A DNA stretch of 9,706 nt, taken from assembly GCA_903882335.1 (NCBI GenBank), contig CAIRWP010000106.1, forward strand, positions 1 to 9,706, read 5' to 3'. The notes below the pieces were generated by a model that searched no databases, had not been told where the DNA came from, and worked only from the letters and a program-made list of their open reading frames with translations. The DNA is from an uncultured Opitutia bacterium. GTDB taxonomy: Bacteria; Verrucomicrobiota; Verrucomicrobiia; Opitutales; UBA953. Positions 5,515 to 9,706 of this stretch are shown here, one piece after another. Position 1 is the first letter of the stretch; each line of letters starts with the position of its first letter. A program made the position numbers and the translations under genes.

Positions 5515-6867
5515 ATGCTCTTCGCGCTCCTCGCCATCGCCGCCTTGGTCGGCCTCGTCACCTGGCTGAAGCTTAATCCTTTCATCGCCCTGCTGATTAG
5601 TTCGCTGTCGCTCGGCGCGATGGTCGTGGCCACGCAGCTCGTGCTGCCGGGCGTCGTCCCGCTGACGATGGCAAGCGTTCTAGATTCATTTCAGTCCGGT
5701 TTTGGCCGCGCCATGATGAATACGGGCACGATCATCGTGCTCGGAGTTGTGTTCGGAAAACTCCTCGCGGAATCGGGCGGGGCAGGGGTGCTCGCCAAAC
5801 AGTTCATTCGGACGCTCGGGCCGGATCGAATCGGCCTGTGCATCATCCTGCTCGCGCTCTGCGTCGGCATGACGACTTGGTTTGCGGTCGGCCTGCTACT
5901 CATCCTACCGATTGTCATTACCTTGGCCAAGGAAACCGGGAAACCTTTCCTACTGCTGGTGCTGCCGCTGCTATCATTCCTCTCTGTCATGCACGGACTC
6001 ATGCCGCCTCATCCCGGTCCGGTCATTGCCATCAAGGAACTCAATGCGAATATGGGTATGGTCATTATCTGGGCCCTGGTATTAGGGATTCCCGTCGCCG
6101 CCATCGCCGGTCCATTCTTCGCGAAGATCGCCGTCAAGCGGGTCGAGGTCGCCACGCCGGACTTCACGCCTTCGGTTTCCGCCCAGCAGGTCCTACCGAC
6201 CTTCGGGCTCACGCTCTTCACCGTCCTCTTGCCGGTGATGCTCCTCCTCGCAGGCACCGTCGTCGAGCTGCTCCACGCCAAGGAAACCCTCTGGGGCAAG
6301 GTCGGCCTGTTCGTCGGTCATCCCGTCATCGCCCTGCTGTCGTCAGTGCTCTTCGCGATGTGGGCCTTTGGCCGCCGCTGCGGCCGGACCGCCGGCGAAC
6401 TCCTGAAATTCTCCGAGCAAAGCGTCTCGGGTATCGGCATGACACTCATCCTCGTCGGCGCCGGCGGCGGCTTCGCTTTCGTCATGCGTGATGCAGGCGT
6501 GGCGAAGCAGCTCGCCGAGCTGGCCGCCTCGGCCGGTTTGCCACTGCTGGTCTACGGCTGGCTCGTATCGGCCTTCATCCGCGTCGCCACCGGCTCCGCC
6601 ACCGTGGCCATCACCGTCGCCTCCGGTTTCATCGCCCCGGTGATGGCGGCCCACCCCGGCACGAGCCCCGAGCTCATGGTCATCTCGGTCGGTTGCGGCT
6701 CGCTCTTCCTTTCGCACCTCAACGACAGCGGTTTCTGGATGGTCAAGGAGTGCCTCGGTCTGTCCGTCGGTCAGACGCTGCGCACCTGGACGATCACGGA
6801 GACCCTCATCGGCCTTTCGGGTTTGGGCATGGCCCTGTTGGCCGAGCAGGTCCTTCGACTGCTCTGA
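5515..6867 (+). CDS. gntP: GntP-family gluconate/sugar-acid permease
   Basis: A 450-residue hydrophobic protein with about 12-14 membrane segments, the usual length for GntP/GntT/IdnT proton-linked gluconate transporters. Family hallmarks are MHGLMPPHPGP (159-169) and HLNDSGFW (401-408), the latter followed by MVKECLGLSVGQTLRTW. The start at 5515 gives a hydrophobic first helix directly and lies 10 bases after the SDR stop. It likely imports gluconate, idonate or a related sugar acid for the two dehydrogenases. The symbol denotes the family, since sequence does not separate gluconate from idonate transport. Oddity: bases 5701-6060 are about 58% GC by hand count (209 of 360), with more ATT, CTA and GGA codons, whereas 6601-6660 has 44 of 60. 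The reading frame is unbroken throughout. Confidence 0.93.
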   Translation: MLFALLAIAALVGLVTWLKLNPFIALLISSLSLGAMVVATQLVLPGVVPLTMASVLDSFQSGFGRAMMNTGTIIVLGVVFGKLLAESGGAGVLAKQFIRTLGPDRIGLCIILLALCVGMTTWFAVGLLLILPIVITLAKETGKPFLLLVLPLLSFLSVMHGLMPPHPGPVIAIKELNANMGMVIIWALVLGIPVAAIAGPFFAKIAVKRVEVATPDFTPSVSAQQVLPTFGLTLFTVLLPVMLLLAGTVVELLHAKETLWGKVGLFVGHPVIALLSSVLFAMWAFGRRCGRTAGELLKFSEQSVSGIGMTLILVGAGGGFAFVMRDAGVAKQLAELAASAGLPLLVYGWLVSAFIRVATGSATVAITVASGFIAPVMAAHPGTSPELMVISVGCGSLFLSHLNDSGFWMVKECLGLSVGQTLRTWTITETLIGLSGLGMALLAEQVLRLL

Positions 6868-6875
6868 AGCCGGCC

Positions 6876-7541
6876 ATGAGATTCCTCGCCGCGACCCTGC
6901 TGCTCGCCTCCGTCCTCGGCGCCGCCGAGCCGCCCGCCCCGCGGCGGGTCATGGCGATTGGCGATTCCATCACCCAGGGTGGGGGAGCGACCTTCGCCAC
7001 GTACCGCGTGGTCCTCGCCGCCAAGCTCCAGGCCGCGGGCCTGCGGTGCGACTTCGTCGGCTCGCAGGTCACCGCCACGCCGCACGGGCCGCTGCGCCAC
7101 GAGGGCTATGGCGGCAAGAACGCCGAGTTCCTCGCCGGTATCCTCGAGGCGAAGCTAACCGCCGCGCCCGCCGATATCCTGATGATCCAGGCCGGCCATA
7201 ACCATTTCGCCGAGGAGAAGCCCGTCCCGGGAATCCTGGCCGCTACCCGCGCGATGGTCGCCACGGCCCGGCAGCGCAATCCCAAGGTCGTGGTCGTGAT
7301 CGCCCAGGTCACCCCGGCGGGCAAGTTGCCGAAGTATTCGTATATCCCTGAACTCAACCTTGCGCTCGCGGCCCTGGCCAAGGAACTCGACCGGCCCGAG
7401 CAACGGGTCGTCTCGGTCGACCTCGCCACCGGCTTTGACGTCGCCACGGATACCATCGCCGACCGGGTGCACCCGAACGCCCGCGGCGCCGAGAAGATCG
7501 CGCAGCGCTGGGCGGACGCGCTGACGCCGTGGCTGAAGTAG
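6876..7541 (+). CDS. Secreted SGNH/GDSL-family hydrolase (probable carbohydrate esterase)
   Basis: A 221-residue protein with a signal peptide (hydrophobic residues 4-15, likely cut near A17) and an SGNH fold. Block I is AIGDSIT with nucleophile S31. The block II Gly lies in HEGYGG (75-80). Block III is QAGHNHF with N109. Block V has D196 and H199 in DRVHPN, completing the Ser-Asp-His triad. The family hydrolyses acyl or acetyl esters, and many secreted members in Verrucomicrobia deacetylate polysaccharides; the substrate here is inferred only. Block III usually reads GxND and here the Asp is His. The ATG at 6876 is chosen for the signal peptide; it follows the permease stop by eight bases, with no Shine-Dalgarno sequence. 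It is the last gene of the + strand run and ends five bases from the stop of the converging gene. Confidence 0.88.
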   Translation: MRFLAATLLLASVLGAAEPPAPRRVMAIGDSITQGGGATFATYRVVLAAKLQAAGLRCDFVGSQVTATPHGPLRHEGYGGKNAEFLAGILEAKLTAAPADILMIQAGHNHFAEEKPVPGILAATRAMVATARQRNPKVVVVIAQVTPAGKLPKYSYIPELNLALAALAKELDRPEQRVVSVDLATGFDVATDTIADRVHPNARGAEKIAQRWADALTPWLK

Positions 7542-7552
7542 TTCCGCTACTT
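7536..7552. other. Six-base perfect inverted repeat across two converging stop codons
   Basis: AAGTAG at 7536-7541 and CTACTT at 7547-7552 are perfect reverse complements around a five-base spacer. They arise because both converging genes end in a Lys AAG codon and TAG. The stem is short and AT-containing and no T-run follows on either strand, so it is a weak candidate for a shared terminator. The five bases between the genes leave no room for another one, so termination probably occurs inside the opposing gene or by Rho. Confidence 0.3.
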
Positions 7553-9493
7553 GGCGCTCCGCGACGACTTCCAGACTTCGCCCTTCGGGCTGACCAGCCA
7601 GACGGCCAGGCCTTCCTGTTCGGCCAGGCGTTTGGCCTCCTCCCAGCCAACGGCCATCAGCGCCGTCGACCAGCCATCCGCCCGCAGGCCGGACTGGTCC
7701 CAGACGCAGCAGAGTTCGACGGTGGGGTCGACGGGTCGGCCGTTCTTTGGCGAGAGGATGTGCGAGACGGCCTTGCCGGCTTCCCGTCGCTTGGCGCGGT
7801 AGAGGCCGGAAGGGGAGAGGCAGGCGTCGGTCAACGTCACCTTCGCCAGTAGCTTGCGCGGGTTGAACGGATCTTCGATTCCGACATTCCAGCGGCCGGC
7901 CGCCAGGAGCTCGCCGCCGATCTCAATCAGGAAGTCGCGCTGGCCGTGTCGGCGGAGGACCGTCGCCACCTGGTCTTCGGCGTAGCCTTGCAGCACGGAG
8001 CCTAGGTCAATCGCCAGTTTCGGGTGGGCCTTGCTGAGCATGGCCCGGTCGAGGTCCAAGGTCAGTTGCTCCCAGCCCACCTGCGGCAGGATCGCCGCGA
8101 GCGCGAGGTCGGTCGGGGCCGGCTGCTGGCCCGCGGGGCCGTAGCTCCAGACGGCGGTCAGCGGGGCGACGGTGACATCATAAGCCCCGTGCGTCTTGGC
8201 GCTGAGGGTGCGGGCGAAGCCGAGCAGTTCCAGCAACTCCGGGGTCACGCCGACGGGCGCGGTCGAGTCCGCCCGGTTGAACGCGCTGGTCGCGGAGGAC
8301 TCCCGCCAGTGCGAGAGCGAGAACTCGAGGCGGTTGAGCTCGGCCTCGATCTCGCGGTTGAGGAGATCGCGGTCGATGCTGGCCCCGCGGATCTTCACCG
8401 TCCAGGTCGTACCGAAGGCCGCGCCGTGGATTTCGGTGATGGGCGCTTCGGCGGCGGTCGCTAGGTGGATGTTCTCCGCGGGGAAGGCCGCGGTGAGCAC
8501 GGCCCCGATGGCCAGGATCGCGGCGGCACCGGTGTCGCGGGCCGACCAGCGGTCGCTTTCGCTCGGGGTGCGGAGGAGTTTGAGGAGGGCCCCGGTCGGG
8601 CAGGCGTATTTGCAGAAGCCCTGCGGCACGAAGAGGGCCGCGACCAACCCGACGGCGGCGAGCGTGAGCGGGATGAGGGTGGCGGCGCCGAGCGCCCACG
8701 CGTCGAACGGTTCCCAGCGCCCAAGATTCATGCCTGGCCATACGAGCGCCGCGAGGAACACCACCGCCAGCAGCACGAAAGGCAGGGCCGAGAGGCGCGC
8801 GTGCCAACGCGTCGGTACGTTGATATGCAGTCCGCGGAACCGGCCCAGCAGCTCCTGTGCCGCGCCGTGGGGGCAGAGGTGGTGGCAGTAGGGCTGACGT
8901 CGGGCGACCCACGGGACGAGTAGGGCGATGGCCCCGAGGGCGACCAGTCCGGGGGCCTGGCTCCAGCCGAGTCCATGCCGTGCCCAGCCGGCGAAGAGCG
9001 CGAGGGAGAGCAGTTGCCCGAGCCAAAGCCCCAGACCGCCGACCAGCAGCAACTGCCACGTCAGGCGGAGGGCGGGGCGCCCATGCAGGGGCGAGAAGGT
9101 CATGACGAGGCCGCCCAGCAGGAAGCACCAGAGGGCGAGACCACGGGCGCCTTCTTCGCGTCGGCGGGCCTCCGCACCCGACTGCCGGGTGTCGTCGGCG
9201 AAGCGGCGCTTGATCCCCTCCGCCATCGCGTAGCTGGTCAAGGTCGCCCCGGCCACGCCTTCGAGCCGTGCCTTGCCGAAGTCGAGCGTCGCCCATTCGC
9301 GGGCCGTCCACTTCGTGAGTAGCTTCAGGTATTCCGCGTCGGCGCGGACGCGGTCCACGTAGTCCGTGGTGTCGTAGGTTTCCCGGATGACCACCTGACG
9401 CAGCGTCAGCCCGTCGCTTGCCAGCGCGATCAACGTGTCCGTCGGGCCCGCGTAGCCGTTGACCTCGTCGCCCGACGGCGAGGTGCGCACCAC
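7547..9493 (-). CDS. NosR-like membrane flavoprotein fused to ApbE FAD:protein FMN transferase (5' part interrupted)
   Basis: 648 residues are counted from the first GTG after an in-frame TAA. Residues 1-100 are most of an FMN-binding domain ending in AGATLTS (81-87), where T84 would be the covalent FMN acceptor. About six membrane segments follow (roughly 117-136, 145-170, 181-197, 234-252, 266-290, 320-337). CxxxCP motifs at C203/C207 and C294/C298 match Fer4_5/NosR-type iron-sulfur segments. Residues 350-645 are ApbE: FGTTWTV (360-366), DLGSVLQGYAED (496-507), SHILSPKNGRP (577-587) and ADGWSTAL (605-612). The segment count puts the FMN and ApbE domains outside the cytoplasm and the Cys motifs inside. 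ApbE attaches FMN to such Thr sites, so enzyme and substrate are joined. The GTG start cuts into the FMN domain and lacks a ribosome site, so the true protein probably began further upstream. Confidence 0.82.
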   Translation of the reverse strand: MVRTSPSGDEVNGYAGPTDTLIALASDGLTLRQVVIRETYDTTDYVDRVRADAEYLKLLTKWTAREWATLDFGKARLEGVAGATLTSYAMAEGIKRRFADDTRQSGAEARRREEGARGLALWCFLLGGLVMTFSPLHGRPALRLTWQLLLVGGLGLWLGQLLSLALFAGWARHGLGWSQAPGLVALGAIALLVPWVARRQPYCHHLCPHGAAQELLGRFRGLHINVPTRWHARLSALPFVLLAVVFLAALVWPGMNLGRWEPFDAWALGAATLIPLTLAAVGLVAALFVPQGFCKYACPTGALLKLLRTPSESDRWSARDTGAAAILAIGAVLTAAFPAENIHLATAAEAPITEIHGAAFGTTWTVKIRGASIDRDLLNREIEAELNRLEFSLSHWRESSATSAFNRADSTAPVGVTPELLELLGFARTLSAKTHGAYDVTVAPLTAVWSYGPAGQQPAPTDLALAAILPQVGWEQLTLDLDRAMLSKAHPKLAIDLGSVLQGYAEDQVATVLRRHGQRDFLIEIGGELLAAGRWNVGIEDPFNPRKLLAKVTLTDACLSPSGLYRAKRREAGKAVSHILSPKNGRPVDPTVELCCVWDQSGLRADGWSTALMAVGWEEAKRLAEQEGLAVWLVSPKGEVWKSSRSAK

Positions 9494-9634
9494 GAAGCCG
9501 AGGTGGGCGTTGCCCGGCCCGCGGACGAGGTTCCAGCCGAGGCGCGGGGTGTTGGGCTCGAACCCGCGGGCCTCCGGAAAGCCTGCTTCCTTGATTTCCT
9601 CGAGTTTGAGCGGGGTCGGGAAGCGGAGCGACGC
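9494..9634 (-). pseudogene. Coding-like segment between an in-frame TAA and the GTG start of the flavoprotein
   Basis: These 47 codons are in the same frame as the flavoprotein and contain no stop. They encode the expected beginning of its FMN-binding domain: FPTPLKLEEIKEAGFPEA, then RLGWNLV, then HLGF leading into VVRTSP. No ATG, GTG or TTG codon occurs in frame here, so normal initiation cannot include the segment. It looks like the linker and domain start of one long protein that has been separated from its upstream half by a nonsense codon. Confidence 0.6.
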
Positions 9635-9706
9635 TTAGTTGCCGGAGAGCCGCTTCTGGATGGACTCCTCGATCGCGAGCGCGGTCAAGGTCGAGCCGGC
9701 GTAGCC
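9635..9706 (-). CDS. C-terminal end of an upstream FMN-binding domain (partial, ends at in-frame TAA)
   Basis: The last 23 codons before TAA (9635-9637) read into the window edge. They encode GYAGSTLTALAIEESIQKRL and three more residues. This matches the end of the second FMN-binding domain in the same reading frame downstream, where GVAGATLTSYAMAEGIKRRF shares ten of the first twenty-one positions, including the G-AG-TLT core that binds or accepts FMN. It is therefore the end of another FMN-binding domain, either of a separate gene or, more likely, of the first half of a tandem-domain protein continued by the downstream frame. Most of it lies outside the window. Confidence 0.65.
   Translation of the reverse strand, partial: GYAGSTLTALAIEESIQKRLSGN

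Noticed and set aside
8178..9311. A 377-codon open frame on the - strand in another frame of the flavoprotein gene
   Set aside because: It is Arg/Pro/Ala-rich with no motif, and it overlaps the frame that carries the Cys motifs and membrane segments.

Overview
The window is GC-rich, densely packed DNA and almost all of it is coding. Seven genes or parts of genes lie on the + strand (2-7541). A converging block lies on the - strand (7547-9706). Several traits suggest a member of the Planctomycetes-Verrucomicrobia group, more likely Verrucomicrobiota: a HEAT-repeat protein carrying a single-heme c domain next to a secreted SMP-30-type lactonase, many exported enzymes, and gene starts mostly without Shine-Dalgarno sequences. 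This placement is inference, because there is no rRNA or marker gene here.

Layout. 2-3022: the 3' part of a large HEAT/cytochrome c protein, then 12 bases later a secreted SMP-30/gluconolactonase-like protein. 3035-3613: a compact foreign-looking unit. It is a lower-GC gene for a four-helix-bundle (S23/23S rRNA intervening-sequence family) protein, bracketed by two arrays of G-rich hexamers in opposite orientation. 3667-7541: a tight run of zinc-dependent alcohol dehydrogenase, short-chain dehydrogenase (gluconate 5-dehydrogenase type), GntP gluconate permease and a secreted GDSL/SGNH esterase, with junctions of -1, 10 and 8 bases. 7547-9706 (- strand): a NosR-like membrane flavoprotein fused to an ApbE flavin transferase. 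An in-frame TAA separates its open frame from the end of a further FMN-binding domain that runs off the window.

How the genes work together. The lactonase, the two dehydrogenases and the permease make a plausible pathway for sugar acids: lactone opening outside the cytoplasm, uptake by GntP, then oxidation/reduction between hexonate and keto-hexonate. The order dehydrogenase - IdnO-like reductase - GntP permease matches the E. coli L-idonate operon (idnD-idnO-idnT), although the first enzyme is from a different branch. The exported heme protein and esterase fit surface degradation of plant- or algae-derived carbohydrate. The - strand protein is a separate extracytosolic electron-transfer module that carries its own FMN-attaching enzyme.

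The strongest candidate for something undescribed is the unit at 3035-3613. An S23-family gene sits in the loop of a long potential hairpin made of inverted hexamer arrays. This resembles 23S rRNA intervening sequences, but it lies between protein-coding genes. Other points to check are an SDR with Arg in place of the catalytic Lys, the in-frame stop in the flavoprotein, and a lower-GC patch inside the permease gene.
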